Assembly (NCBI GenBank): GCA_905182995.1 | Contig: CAJJDP010000059.1 | Coordinates: 385,311-449,310 of the forward strand | Length of the DNA: 64,000 nucleotides | Direction of reading: 5' to 3' | Origin: Paramecium octaurelia | Lineage: Eukaryota > Ciliophora > Oligohymenophorea > Peniculida > Parameciidae | Part shown: positions 1 through 11,659 of the stretch, piece after piece | Position numbering within the stretch: the first letter of the stretch is position 1 | Layout of the letters: each line of letters starts with the position of its first letter | Notes under the pieces: model-generated | What the model was told of the DNA's origin: nothing | The model's input: the letters and a program-made list of their open reading frames with translations, nothing else | Databases searched by the model: none | Translations under genes and position numbers: made by a program

Positions 1-422
1 AGTGGAAACATCGATCTAGTTAGATTAAAAGAATATTTATCGACCAATTAAAATAATATTTCCTCCTCCAAATCATCCAAAAATCACTACAAATACAAAG
101 TAAATTATACATTAATGTTAGATCTTGTAATTGTAAAAAATCCTAGTGTCTAAAACAGTATTGTGATTGCTTTGCTAACGGATAAATGTGCTCCGAAAAT
201 TGTAATTGCGTTGGCTGCTTCAATAATACACTCAATATTGAGTAAAGAAAGGTGGCTAAAGTGCAAATTATAAATCGAGATCCCGGAGCATTCAAATAAA
301 GTTTCAAAGGATGCAATTGTAAAAAGTCTGGCTGCCAAAAGAAATATTGTGAATGTTTTTTAAATGGTCTAACATGTACACATTTGTGTAGATGCGACGG
401 ATGTCTCAATTGCTAAAAGTGA
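1..422 (+). CDS. CXC-domain (tesmin/TSO1/LIN54-like) protein, 3' part
   Basis: Frame from base 3 is open to TGA at 420-422 and gives the last 139 residues of a protein whose start lies outside the window. Two cysteine-rich CXC motifs are plain: C42 to about residue 75, and residues 105-139 with [16 protein letters not shown]. Between them lies NRDPGAF, the counterpart of the conserved RNPxAF linker of this family. CXC proteins bind zinc through these cysteines and contact CHR-type promoter DNA; LIN54 is the DNA-binding part of the DREAM/MuvB cell-cycle complex. The protein ends directly after the second motif, so any regulatory region must be upstream. Several glutamines are encoded by TAA or TAG. 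The family is certain; the precise target genes cannot be told. Confidence 0.9.
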
Positions 423-761
423 TATTTTTATATAATTCATTTCAATCATAAAGAGTTAGAATTAAAATTTAATCCAAGTAATTAATTCTTTAATCATGAC
501 TAAAACTAATTGACCATATATCTTAATATCACTTATTTGCAGTGCTAACTTGCAAATTTCTTAAGAAATTTTAGACTTTCATACTTTGTTAAGATGTTAT
601 ATAAATCACAGAATATTAAAATATTTCTATCAAAATCTTAGATTCAAGATCAAAATATGATTTTTTATGTAATAATAATACAATATAAAAGATTTATTAG
701 CTATATGATATAATTCTAATTATAAAAATTTAAATTATTAAATCATTAGATATTTTTGTAA
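423..761. other. Convergent spacer without recognised gene
   Basis: This A+T-rich stretch lies between the tail-to-tail stops of the CXC gene and the cyclic-nucleotide-binding gene. I see no coding pattern, RNA gene or repeat in it. Confidence 0.6.
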
Positions 762-2332
762 TCATAAGACTTTGTTGCTGGTTGTACTGCTTAATATTAA
801 TTAGAGACGATTATTTTGTGTTTTGAAGAGAGGAGAGAAGTGCATCTAGGATTGAAATGTCCTGGATTTAATTCTGTTTTATGCTTTTGGTAAAATCATT
901 CTTTTTTTTTCTTTGCGGCTTTTCATTTGGGATTAAGATGTACTCAAGGGACTGTTGCAAGATTATTTATCTAACAATTCTTCTGGAAAGTGTGTTTTCA
1001 TCGCAAGTTTTTTCATTTTATATTTTGGTTATTCAACTTAGGATTCAGGCTTTTGAATTAATTAGGTATCCAAATCTTGAGATTCATTTTAAGTAACAAA
1101 ATTATAGCAGATTTTTGATTTAAGAAAGAGCTCTGATTAAGTATGAGTGACGGTTGAAGGGATAACTTTAACTGGATGTTTTCTTTATTTTTAAGATAAG
1201 AATTCGAGTTATTATTTGATTAAATTAATACGTTGCTATTTTTTAATTTATTGAATTTATTGTATCTTTTTTGTAGTCTCTATTAATCTTTCGCTTTTTT
1301 GTGGCGATTCAATTATATTTTCTGATTTAATTCTTTAAGTATAATACTATGGAAAAGTGGATGCTGTTTTTGCATCTGTCTATGTTCTAAGTTCAGCAAA
1401 CTGTTGAAGTTCTATTCTGTGCAATTTAAGTTCTTCAGATTGTTATTCAAACATTCTTTCAACCAAAGAAGTTCTTTAGATTTTATAAGCATAGCCCTTG
1501 GCTGAATTACAGACCAGGGAGTACTCATAAGGAAGATTGATGTTGAGATGATAGAATCCAAATACTTGCAATTCTCCGATTTCAAAAAGCTATAATATTA
1601 GAGGTAGTTACATTAGCATTAGTTTGATTAGATCTAATAAACTTCTTAACTAAGAAGCTACCAGATTTAATTAAAATAAAATAATCAACCTTTTAGCCTT
1701 CTTAGATAACAATTTGATTTTTTTCAAATTCGTACAGGAAGGAATTCAGATAAATGTGTTTCAATTGGGTTCTGTGAAGATGGGAAAATATCTTGATTTG
1801 AGAGAAATAATCAATGTTCTTCATAATTAAAAGATACATACTTCGTCCAGTTATTTTTATTGTTCTTCTTGAAGAATATGTTTAAATTGTTATTTGTCTA
1901 AAACAGCAAAAGTGCATTCAGTGAGACATTGGATTGTCGCTAACCTTGGTTGCTTGTGTAGGAGTGCCAATTCACCAAAAGATTCCCCTTTATTCAGGAT
2001 TCTTACAGCTTCCATTTCAATTTGATTGGGCTTCCTCACTAATACCACAACCTGTCCTTCTAAAATAATGTAGAATTTAGTGCCTACACTGTCTAACAAG
2101 TTTAGGATTATGGTTTACCTACATAGAATACAATTTCATGTGTTTTGAATTTTTCACAATACATGTTTTTGCAACATTTCCTTTGTATTTGAATTCCATT
2201 CTCAGACTTGGTGTATTATTTAAAAAAAGGAAGTTAAGAGGTTAATTTAACGAGAAGGTCGATCTCAGCTTTGCTTCTATGTTACGGACTCTTTTTTAAT
2301 AATAGTTCAACCTCATCAATTTACTTTTACAT
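762..2332 (-). CDS. Cyclic-nucleotide-binding-domain protein
   Basis: Read on the minus strand from ATG 2332-2330 to TGA 764-762, with introns of 26, 23 and 22 nt, this gives 499 residues. The first cNMP-binding fold is clear: GTKFYIILEGQVVV followed by the phosphate-binding cassette region GESFGELALLHKQPRLATI. A second, weaker fold follows (around residues 150-260: NQIVIQEGQKVDYFILIKSG). The remaining half is basic and Q/K/S-rich without a recognisable domain, and no kinase or channel segment is present. The two-fold layout recalls PKA regulatory subunits, but the dimerisation and inhibitor regions are not visible, so it may be a ciliate-specific cAMP or cGMP sensor. The start was chosen because the same frame runs on as IDLLVKLTSQLPFF, typical of the helix before the first fold. 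It faces the FG-protein gene head to head, 121 bp away. Confidence 0.85.
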
Positions 2333-2453
2333 AAATAATATTTATTATTACTAATACTTAATTGAATAATTTGTTATCAAAGAGATCTCTACAAAGTGAA
2401 GATAATAAAATTTATTTTATATAATTGTATAATTATAAAAAACAAATAAAAAA
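2333..2453. promoter_or_regulatory. Short divergent promoter region
   Basis: These 121 bp separate the start codons of two divergently transcribed genes, so both promoters must lie here or overlap into the genes. The stretch is almost pure A+T; no specific element can be named. Confidence 0.5.
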
Positions 2454-4915
2454 ATGTTAGGCAAAAAGTAGAGTTCATGTGTTGGGTTCAATCCCTTTAG
2501 CAGATATGAATAAGAAAAGCCAAGCATAAGTACTAAAATCATCAACAAATTGAAAAGCTTATTTTAAATCAATTTAAATCCTTCCTCTTGTATAAAAAGG
2601 GAACTGATATTTTAATAGACTATTTATGTTCCTGTCGATTTAGATATCGTCGGAGCATAGACTATTGAACATGGTAACATTAATATTGATTAAGATTCCA
2701 TTCAAATATGTCATTCTCAAAGCAGCATTAAATAAAGAAGATACAAACCCATTAGTTTTGATGATCATCTCAAAGAAAAGAAATAAGTAGAATTGTTAAA
2801 TGAATTCAACAAAAAGGTTTAAAAAGAAAAAGAAAAACAGAAAAAGAAGGTCAATGGTAATTATACAATAATTATTACAATCAGATTTGCAATAGAGTTT
2901 CGATCGTGTTTTACCATAAGATATCCATATCGCTGACGAGAAAAAGGTCATTCAACCTCGAAAAAAACTTAGTTCTCAATAATACAAAAAAAGAAAGCTT
3001 GATTGTAAGATTTTTGATATAATCATAGAGAAAAAAAAATAAGTGGGAATCAAAGTTGTATATACGAAACATGTATACGATTAAATATAGGATAGTATAA
3101 ATGAAAGTAGAATAAAAGAAGTCCCAGAATAAATGAGCGATGATTCCCTTAAAAATAATAGTCTCCTTGCAGCAGAACTAAAAGTAAAGCCACAAAAGAA
3201 AGAAATGATTATTATTTCATTAGAGGATGAGTAAAAAAAAGAGCGAGAACCCCCTCTGAAAAATGAAATCAAAGAAAATCAATCAAAAAAGTTAAGAAAA
3301 TCCTCATCCATGATTAATTTGAATGAATAAGAGGCTAAATCATTTTCTTGCAGTCCTAAAAAACTTGAAAATTCACAATCCAAAAAACAATCCGATCTCA
3401 TAAATATAACTAAGTAAGTTGAACCATTAATTAATGAAGTCAGAAAAGCAATAAAAAGGAATGAAAAATAAACTGAATTTTCAGTTTAGCCACAATAGAC
3501 TGTAATCAATTTCTTAGTTCAAGGATCAGGGGAATAACAGAAAATTTAAACAATAAATAATAGCTCATTACAAAAGAAGGAAGTTTCTGAAGATGTTAAG
3601 CAAACTGAAGTATAAGAAAGACATATTAATAATTTTTCAGAGACTCCTTTGTTGGGATTTGGAAAGAACAGCAATGGTCCACAAGGTTAAACAATTCCTT
3701 ATAATATCAATGTGCAATCGTCTTTATTTGCGCCTAATGATTCAAAGGACTAGGATCTATAAAAATCATCTAATCAATGTTCAGGTTAGAATTTATTTTA
3801 AAATTAATTCACTTCCAACCAAAATAAGTCACAGCCTCTAAATTCCTTTTTAAATGATAATAAAGAGACTTTAGATCAACCAAAAAAGATTGAAGAAAGT
3901 AAATAAACTTATAATATTTTCAATAATACTTAAGAAAGTTAAAATGATTAGTTACCCCTTAAAAAATAGCTTTTTGAAAGCTTAACTTATCAATCCTAAT
4001 CTACTTAAGGAGAACAGAAAGAAGAAAGCAAATAGAATCAGCCTGATGATAGCAATTAAAAGCCTGAAATTGAAAATACTTAGCCTAATTCTATTGCCTT
4101 AAATTTTTAATTGAAATCATCATCTGATAATAAATAAGACTTTTAATTTAACCTCAATAGTTAACTAAATTAAGTAAGTCAATAAACTCCTTTTCAAATT
4201 TTATAATAGCAGCCACCAAAAAATGAGAACAATAAAACTGATATTTTTACTACTGATCTATTAATTAACAAAGTGGCTACTCCAGTTAAACAAATAAGCA
4301 ATCCCTTTCTATAATAATCATCTAAAATCGATTAAGAATAAATAATCTCCTATTTTTCAATTCATTCATAATAATAAAATAAAATCAATTAGGACGATCC
4401 TGCTAAAGCTTAGATCCCCCAATTTACAAATGAACTATTTAATAAATAAAATACTGGCGCTTCTATGTTTAATCTTCCAAATAGAAATGCATTTCAAGAA
4501 AGTGCGAATAATAATATGAAAATGAATAATAATGGTGTGAATAACGATATGGAAATCACAGATACACTATTAATTTCATAATAATTCTAACATTAATAAT
4601 AATAGTCATTGTAAACATAAAACACTTTTGGATCTTTTAATTAATCTCAACTTGGAACCAATAATTTCTTTCCATAAATGCAATAGCAAATTTCAAGTGG
4701 GTTTAACCCTGTTTAATATTTTTAAAAAAACCCCTAGTAATAAAATGAACATTAAACTTAATACTTTTAACTCCATCAAACTAATGGTAACAATGTATTT
4801 ATTATTCTTAGGTATATTCACTTAGGATCCCCCTAAGTAAACAAATTAATCATAGAGTTTGAATAACAGTTTTTCAAGCAGGAATGGCAATAAAAAATAA
4901 AGAATAGATCAATGA
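2454..4915 (+). CDS. Candidate FG-type nucleoporin
   Basis: ATG 2454 to TGA 4913-4915 with introns of 28 and 31 nt gives 800 residues. The first third is basic with lysine clusters (KEKEKQKKK, PRKKLSSQQYKKRKL). The C-terminal half is low-complexity N/Q/S sequence with scattered phenylalanine patches: LLGFGKN, SLFAPN, NIFNN, MFNLPNRNAF, NTFGSF, SSGFNPV. The C-terminus is basic (GNKKQRIDQ). A GFNPF patch also occurs near residue 11. Scattered F patches in N/Q-rich sequence, together with basic N-terminal clusters and short hydrophobic helices, resemble FG nucleoporins of the nuclear basket (Nup1/Nup60/Nup153 style). That assignment is an inference from composition; no zinc finger or beta-propeller is seen. 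The glutamines are largely TAA/TAG, which breaks the frame in the standard code. Confidence 0.5.
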
Positions 4916-5078
4916 TTGAAATAATTAATCTAGCTAAAATATAATTTTTTAATAATAATAATGTATAAAGTAAATAATTAAAATATAATGATATATATGT
5001 ATCTTATCATACTAATTATTATGATAAATACTCAAAATACTACTTCTTATTTGTGTGCTTAGTGATACCATTTATTTA
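4916..5078. other. A+T-rich spacer
   Basis: Follows the stop of the FG-type protein gene. Nothing recognisable is seen. Confidence 0.5.
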
Positions 5079-5543
5079 TCATGACAAGTTTGATAAGAAT
5101 ATTTCCTTATGCACCTTCAGTATTGTGAAAAATCCTGTCTCATAAAACTTTCTAATTCTATCAGGAAGATTATTTACCCATATCATTAATGCACTAATAT
5201 TGCCATCATGATAAGTATCAACATTAGAAAAAATTAAAGATATTATTATCTCTAAAATTCTTGTGATAATTAGAAATAGATTATAGTTTCAATCGATAAA
5301 TGATATAAGAATGCTTGGAAATGATGTCAAATTATTGACCAATACAATACTAACTTATATTTATCACATAAAATACATTATTTAATAACCAATCAAGATC
5401 TACAGTAGCTAAGGTTTTGAAATACTGATAAAAGGAAATTTAACGTCTGACTCCTCTATTAACTTCTTTACATTCATTTTGCTTTAACGACAAGTGCTAT
5501 TGTAACAATTATCTTGTTTGAATATTTAATTTTGGTTGCACAT
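5079..5543 (-). pseudogene. Decayed gene of unknown family
   Basis: The minus strand holds two stretches that look like protein. From an ATG at 5543: MCNQNQIFKQDNCYNSTCRQ and then KKLIEESDVKFPFISISKPQ. Before TGA at 5081-5079: LMIWVNNLPDRIRKFYETGF with KVHKEIF. They lie in different frames. A normal-sized intron (23 nt, GTATTT...AAG) extends the first stretch, but I cannot find a second GT-AG intron that joins the result to the last part without meeting a TGA. I therefore call it a decayed gene, though an unusual intron or a sequencing slip could also explain it. The cysteines hint at a small zinc-binding segment; the function is unknown. Confidence 0.35.
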
Positions 5544-5952
5544 TTTACACTTAAGAAGTACTAGCTTAACAACTACAAATAGATTACTAAAAATTATCTA
5601 ACTTTAAATATTCATAATTTCATAGGTTGTAGTAAAATAATGTTTTTGATTTTTTTTTAATGAATGATAAACAAGAGGACTAGTTTTAAGTAAAAAATAG
5701 GTGATTTCATTAAATAAGGATTGAGTAACGAAATTAATTTTATTATATTTAAGAATTTATCTTCATTAAACAAAATGTTTCTTTGATTCCAAAAGAATTA
5801 AGTGAAATAGCTACGATCAATTTGATGAAAAATAAAATACAATATAATTGAATTTATTTCTATATGTAACTATCATAGTTAAGGAGAAGGATACAAAGAA
5901 TGTGGGATATCCAAATAATACTGATCATATTTTATTTATAATTTTAATTAAC
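5544..5952. other. A+T-rich spacer
   Basis: Between the decayed gene and the 3' end of the long coiled-coil gene. No coding pattern is visible. The similarity to the second copy of that gene (43927-46560) stops within about a dozen bases past the stop codon, so this flank was not part of the shared segment. Confidence 0.5.
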
Positions 5953-8900
5953 TCATTTTACTCCCTCTTTAGCAACATCTTCTATTTTTTGAGTCCAATG
6001 GAGTTTAATATCATCTTGAGATAAGCTATTAATTATTTCTAAAACCTATGCAATTTCATTTTATCCTTAATCTAAAGTTGAAAACAATCCTTTATAAGTT
6101 GTACTAACTATCATATCATACACAAATTTTCCACAAATTTAAAGATGAGATATAATATAACTTTCCTTTGAAAATGCATATACATATTTAGAGAAGGCAT
6201 TAAAATAAGAATTTACCTCACTTTTATCTTTAGGGTTAAAACATCCACCATTAATCTTTTTAAATTCTCCTTCCTCAGCCATTTCACAATAATAGTATTC
6301 TTCTTTATCTATTCAATATATAAATTAATATTTACCCTTATCTTTTAATACAAATTGTTTGGCGATTACATACTCTCCTTCTCTTAATCTTTATGATCTT
6401 AAGACTTTATTAAATTGATCCATCAAAAATTAGCATAAGAAGTTGTTTTTAGACATTTAAGCTGCATCATCTAAATTAATAAAAGCTTGATTTTAAGATA
6501 TTAGATCTTTTCTTAATAAGAATTTTCCTTTCAATTCATTTTAAGTTGCCTCTGTCACCACACTTAAATAACCCTTAAAAAATGTGGACTCGGCATTTGG
6601 TGACAGACTTCTATTTAATTTCACACTGCCCTTGGGAGTCTTTTTTAAGCACTATTCAAATAAGAAATACTAATTCTTAGTCAAAAGTTCCTTTGCTTGA
6701 TCATATTCAGCAGTTATCTCAAAAATATCATATTCCTTCAGGTCAAGATTAGCATACTAATAATTAGTAAATTCTTTAACTTTATGAGGTGTTGACATTA
6801 TTCTTTCCATAACACCAGTTACTTTATCTTGATATTTATCATCTTGCCTTAATAATTTTAAAAGAATATGGTCTTTTATACTTAGTTTCATATTTTTTAA
6901 TTCCATCTCCTACTTCATTTATTAAATTATTTCATCCATTTGTGTTTTATATTTATTATTTTAAGCCTAATCATTTTTAAGTTGTTCCTCTTTTTACTTT
7001 AATGTATTTGAAACTTAATCTAATTTAATTTGTAATTAACTTGCTAACCCTTCTTTTTCTTACAATTTTAATCTAAGCTATCTTATTGTCTCTGAGTGAT
7101 CTTTATTTTAACCAGTAACTGTTTTTAATTCTTATTCCAGTTTTGTAATTTGACTTTTTAGTTGCTTTATTTAATTTTGATTGTTTTATCCTTCACTTTG
7201 TTATTACTCTAATTATTCTTTGGTTTATTGTAATTAATTTCTTAATTCTTTTAATTCTGAATCAACAAAATCCTTTTATTACTATAATATTCTCAAGTCG
7301 CCTGTTTATTTGTCTTATTCATTTTTTTTTATTATTATATCTCCTTTCAGGCGTTCAATTTCATCATTTAATTCATCAACCTTTGTCGTTAAATCCCCAA
7401 TTTTTTACAATTAGGTATTACTTTTAGCATCCAACTATTATTTTTGAATTTTTAACTAATTGAGCTCCTCTTCTAATTCGTCAATTTGCTAGAGTTAACT
7501 CTTATTTAAAGTGGTTAATTTTTTAATGTCTGTTTCTTTTTATTAAAGAGTAGAATTAGCATCTTGAAGATTAGAAAATGTAGTCCTTTAATTCATTTCT
7601 AAATCAATTATTTTTCCCTTGGCTTCTTTTAAATCTCTATGTAGTTTTTTAATTTTATCACTTAATTATGAATTTGTGCTTTCAGACAAATTAATACTCT
7701 CGTTAGCTATCACTAGTTTTTCCTTTTCTTATTTTAACTATTATTTTAGTTCATCTTTCTCAGCTTTTGAAGCTAATTATTCATCTCCAAGCTCTCTTTA
7801 AAGATTTTCTATTTATGTGGCACATTCATTGTTTGTTTAAGTGGCCTGTTGATACTGTTGCTATAATTATTATTAAAATTAAGAGATCACCTAATCTAAA
7901 TAATTTTGCCACTATGTATTTAAATTTTATATTACTGAAATCTTTTAATAATTTATTTCATTCTGCATTTCTTCATTTTTTTTTTATAATTATATTTCAT
8001 AGTTTCTTTATTATTATTAATTATCTTCTTATAATTATTAAATATTTTATTCTAGGTCGCTACATCTTGTATTTATCTAATTAAATTCCAATTCAAGCTA
8101 ATCACGACTTTCTTAGATTTCTTAAATTTATTTTTATTTTTCTTTTTCAGCTTTCATTTTTTCAATTTCTTTGTCAACACTTTAATTTTTATAAATTTCA
8201 GATAATTATTATATGTTCATTTAATGCTATTTTTCTTTTTCTTTCATTTCTTCAACTAAATTTCCTAATTTTTATTCAGCCTCCAACCATTTCTCATAAA
8301 TCTCTTTACTTGGAAGAGTAGAGGAATTGTCAGAATTAACAATATTATTGTTATCTTTTGATAATTTATCCTTTACTTATTTTAACAACTAAGATAGTTC
8401 ATCTGTCTCTTTTTTTGAACTTTTTAATTAATCTTCCAGATCTTTAATCTAAATTTATAAATTTTCTAAATTCTTCATTTAATAAACTTGATTAGCATTC
8501 AAAGTACTGAAACAAAGCTGTGACATTTATTAGGATAGACAACTACAACATGATTGCCACACTTAATTTATTGAGTTTTTTTCACTAGTAATTTAAATAA
8601 CTTCTATGTGCAATTCTTTATTCTTATTTTATAATATTTAATTTTGTTCAGATAATTATATAATTGTCTACTCTTGGCTATTACTTTTCTTAATAATCTT
8701 ATTTAGATCTATTTCGAGAGTAGTATTTTTATCCTAGATTTCTCTAATTTATTATTCTTACTCAGCTTACTTCTTTTCCATTTCATTAAACCCTCTTTAA
8801 AGTGATTGAGCATCATAAACTTTGATGTAAATTTAATTTTTCAATTAGCTATCTGTTGTTTAGCCCAAACCATTTGATGTCTATTATTCTGTTTCAGAAA

Positions 8901-9036
8901 TTTCAAAAAGGGTAATTGAATCAAAATTTATTTTATTTGTCTTTTTTTGCAGCTCCTCTTTGATATTTTCAGGTTCACAATCAAGCATAATTATTTCCTT
9001 ATCAGGCATCTCGCAAAAGATCTTCCAACTATCCAT
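5953..9036 (-). CDS. Long coiled-coil protein with alpha-kinase-like C-terminus (copy A)
   Basis: ATG 9036-9034 to TGA 5955-5953 with one 27-nt intron (6309-6335) gives 1018 residues. Residues 1 to about 80 form a small globular module (FCEMPDKEIIMLDCE ... FDSITLFEI). Residues 80 to about 800 are nearly unbroken K/E/Q-rich coiled coil. The last 200 residues resemble the alpha-kinase fold: SYFNAFSKYVYAFSKESYI, then SHLQICGKFVYDMIVS at the place of the usual DLQG...LTDP motif, preceded by MSKNNFLCQFLMDQFNK, which fits the helix before it. The usual C-terminal zinc site (HxCxxxC) is missing, so activity is doubtful. The 3' third is nearly identical to the gene at 43927-46560 on the other strand. 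No characterised relative can be named; a cytoskeletal scaffold or pseudokinase role is a guess. Confidence 0.8.
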
Positions 9037-9760
9037 TAATAATTTATAATAGAATTTAGATTTTATTTTTATTAGTAAAATAAGTTGTTATCCAAGATTT
9101 AATAGCCACAAAACGTGAGGAGTTAATTCTATTAGAGTTATTAATTAGAAATATTTCTTCACCATAGTTATCATATTGATAATTATCAAGTTTTTTATTA
9201 AGAATAAAATAGTTTTGAAAACTTAACTCAGAATGAGAAATTAAATTCTTAAATTCGTCTAAAGAACAAACAATATTGATTTCTGAATCTTCTAATCTGT
9301 TTCATGAGATGGATGGATGAAATTTTCAGAAGGATTTAAATTCTATGAATCATGTTCAAATGATAGGATTAGAATCTTGGCTCTCTGAACTTTATCTCGA
9401 AGATTATCTTTATTGAATACTGAGTTATATGATTTGTAAAGGAATAAAATTTCCTAATTTCAATCAAATCAAAATGGCTATAACTAAGATCCCAGAAGAT
9501 GTAGAAGTAGACAAGGATGAGATTAACAAATTACCCTAATAAGTGATACTATAATTCAAGGTCTAAGAAATATGAATTATTCTCTTATACAAATATCTAA
9601 TTACAATAATATTATGTCAATGATTTAATTAAATTGATCGTTAGAGTATATCAATTCAGACAGGATATCTGAGGATTAATGGAATTAAATTGAAAAGCCT
9701 AGAAATTTTTAGATTATAAATAATTGATTTTTAAACTTCTTACTTGTGATATTTTAATTA
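9037..9760. other. Spacer with weak protein-like stretches, possible gene remnant
   Basis: On the minus strand from about 9310 to 9012 an open frame of roughly 100 codons reads like protein (EDSEINIVCSLDEFKNLI, NYGEEIFLINNS, SSRFVAIKSWITTYF) but has no ATG and overlaps the start of the coiled-coil gene in another frame. On the plus strand from about 9356 a short frame reads GLESWLSELYLEDYL, SAM-domain-like, and meets a TGA after 23 codons. Neither can be built into a gene with normal introns. Chance frames are common here because only TGA stops translation. Confidence 0.3.
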
Positions 9761-10287
9761 ATGAGTGATATTAGTGATTAGGAACCAGAAAACTCAGAAT
9801 TTGATGATAATTCATAAAGTCAGTCAATTGGAGGAGAAGAACTCGATCCTGAAATCTCTGGCATAACCTAAAGCGATGCAGATTCAAAAGGTATTTGTGG
9901 AGAAATACATTTAATTTAGAAAAGCAGTCTGTTACATCAGAATCTGATTCAGATGAGGAATACCAGATTGTGAGATCAGGAGGACCACTTTCTCAAAGCA
10001 GAGGAAAAAAAGTAAATAAAGATGAAAGAATTACTCCACCATTTTTGACAAAATATGAAAGAGCTAGAGTAATTGGTACGAGAGCACTTCAAATCAGTAA
10101 AAATAGTCCTATTTATGTTGATCCAAGTATTAAATGATGGCAATATTTAATAGAGGAAACAACAGATCCAATTTTGGTTGCATAGCAAGAACTTAATGAA
10201 AATAAAATACCCTTCATTATTAGAAGGTATTGGCCCAATGGAAACTTTGAGGATTGGGAATTATAAGAATTGGAGCGTTTAGATTGA
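9761..10287 (+). CDS. RPB6: RNA polymerase I/II/III shared subunit RPB6 (RPABC2)
   Basis: ATG 9761 to TGA 10285-10287 with introns of 29 and 27 nt gives 156 residues. The N-terminal half is the usual acidic tail ([12 protein letters not shown]). The conserved core follows: [52 protein letters not shown]. These match the omega/RPB6 family closely, including the FEDW end motif. RPB6 stabilises the clamp and the large subunit of all three nuclear RNA polymerases. The second intron is a multiple of three but contains an in-frame TGA, so a transcript that keeps it would be recognised as aberrant. The stop codon lies only 10 bp from the stop of the convergent DOMON gene. Confidence 0.97.
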
Positions 10288-10297
10288 TTTATAACAC

Positions 10298-11287
10298 TCA
10301 AAATATTAAATTAATGATCACAACGAACATAAGCAGTTCTGAATACGAAATTACAGTATCTCCTGTCTCGTTTAAAGTTATAGAAAATTCTTCAAAGTCA
10401 TGACCATGATCCTCCATAACCAAAGCTGATGATGTTGCATAACTCCAAGTATAAGCAGATCCCTTAGCCAAAACTACATCTTATGAGGAATCTCCTGTAT
10501 TTAATTTCCTTTTTATTCTAGCTTTTACAGAAGTGTCAGATATGCTGTAAGAGACTAATTCTAAGTCTTGTTATGTGTCTGTTGGAGGAGTATCATCTTC
10601 GACTGACCACAAATCCAAAACCTCTGCTTAGCCATCTATTATATTAATCGTGAGCATATCAACATTCTTCATCTAAATTATTTGTTATCATTTTTACCCC
10701 TTTTCCAAAACCAACTCCTATCCATGATTTTTAATTCAAAATGAAGCACATCTCAATTGTGTCATCTGTATTAAACTTCCATTTCACTTAGAAAGTAGTT
10801 CCTACAGACAAGGATGCAGTCATATCAGTGTCAGTATAAGTAGTACTGTCGGATGTATTTGTGACTTCTTAAATAATCCTTGATTATTTTTCAACATGTT
10901 TAGGTTGTTCTTTTTACTGAGTGTTCTTCCACACATATGGTTAGGATCCTGAGTCAGGTCTTACAAATTTCATTGAATTCTTTTCACAAAAGTAATTGGA
11001 GATAATCTACTGCTCACTCAATTTTGGATGGCTCCTTGGTCCTTAAGCAAATCTTTCTTCACATTCACAATCTTTCACTCTACAAAATAGGTATTCTCTT
11101 AAGTCCTTTTATTAATAGTTATATAATATACCTGTTATCCGGAGAAGGCTAAAACAACCAAATTTTCATCTGATACAATGTTGTAATGCAATTCATTATT
11201 GTGTTTTGAATAGCTAAATACAACTTCAGCATTAATCGCGGTCAAAATTGACAATAGGATGAATATGGATGTAGTAATTTTAGACAT
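10298..11287 (-). CDS. DOMON-domain secreted or surface protein
   Basis: ATG 11287-11285 to TGA 10300-10298, with introns of 26 and 25 nt, gives 312 residues. Residues 1-19 are a signal peptide (hydrophobic core TSIFILLSILTAINA). A cysteine-bearing region (CRVKDCECEERF) precedes a DOMON domain at about residues 150-290: W-K-F, DDTIEMCFIL, WIGVGFGKGM, VDMLTINIIDGQAEVLDLW, and the late HDFEEFSI strand. DOMON domains bind haem or sugars and often sit next to cytochrome b561 membrane segments, but none follow here. The protein ends in a short hydrophobic tail (LLMFVVIINLIF), which could be a GPI-attachment signal or a single anchor. It lies tail to tail with RPB6, 10 bp apart. The ligand is unknown. 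Confidence 0.85.
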
Positions 11288-11659
11288 TTATATACTAAAG
11301 GTGTATAGACTTTCGGTTTAGAAGCTAAAATTATAGAATTAAATAAATTTTATAGAACAGTATCCATAAATTATTTAAATATAAGATAATATTTAAATTT
11401 TAAAAATATTTACCCAATAATTTTTTTAGGTTTTTTATTTTATAATAATAATTAATTTAATGAGACTCTAATATTATGAAAATAAAAATTATTCATTAAT
11501 TGTTGTTTGCAAATTTATAAAAGAAGCAATATTTTACCGTTGTTTGTAAATAGATTAAGTTGATAAAATAATCAACATAATAAAAAGCTTATTGATTTAA
11601 GCATGAATTTTAATTGATATATAAATAATAAAAAAAAGAGTAAATTTTAATTCCTCAAA
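11288..11659. promoter_or_regulatory. Divergent spacer between DOMON and Cache genes
   Basis: This 372-bp A+T-rich region carries both start codons at its edges and so should hold two promoters. No individual element can be recognised. Confidence 0.4.

Noticed and set aside
143-409. Minus-strand frame of 88 codons
   Set aside because: It lies opposite the CXC domain, which is certain on the plus strand.
2478-2500. GGTTCAATCCC, like a tRNA B box
   Set aside because: It encodes GFNPF in the FG-type protein gene, and no tRNA cloverleaf or A box surrounds it.
2653-2690. Possible 21-nt intron (GTAACA...TTAAG) in the FG-type gene
   Set aside because: It is a multiple of three, has no in-frame TGA, and reads as normal coding sequence (EHGNINIDQDS).
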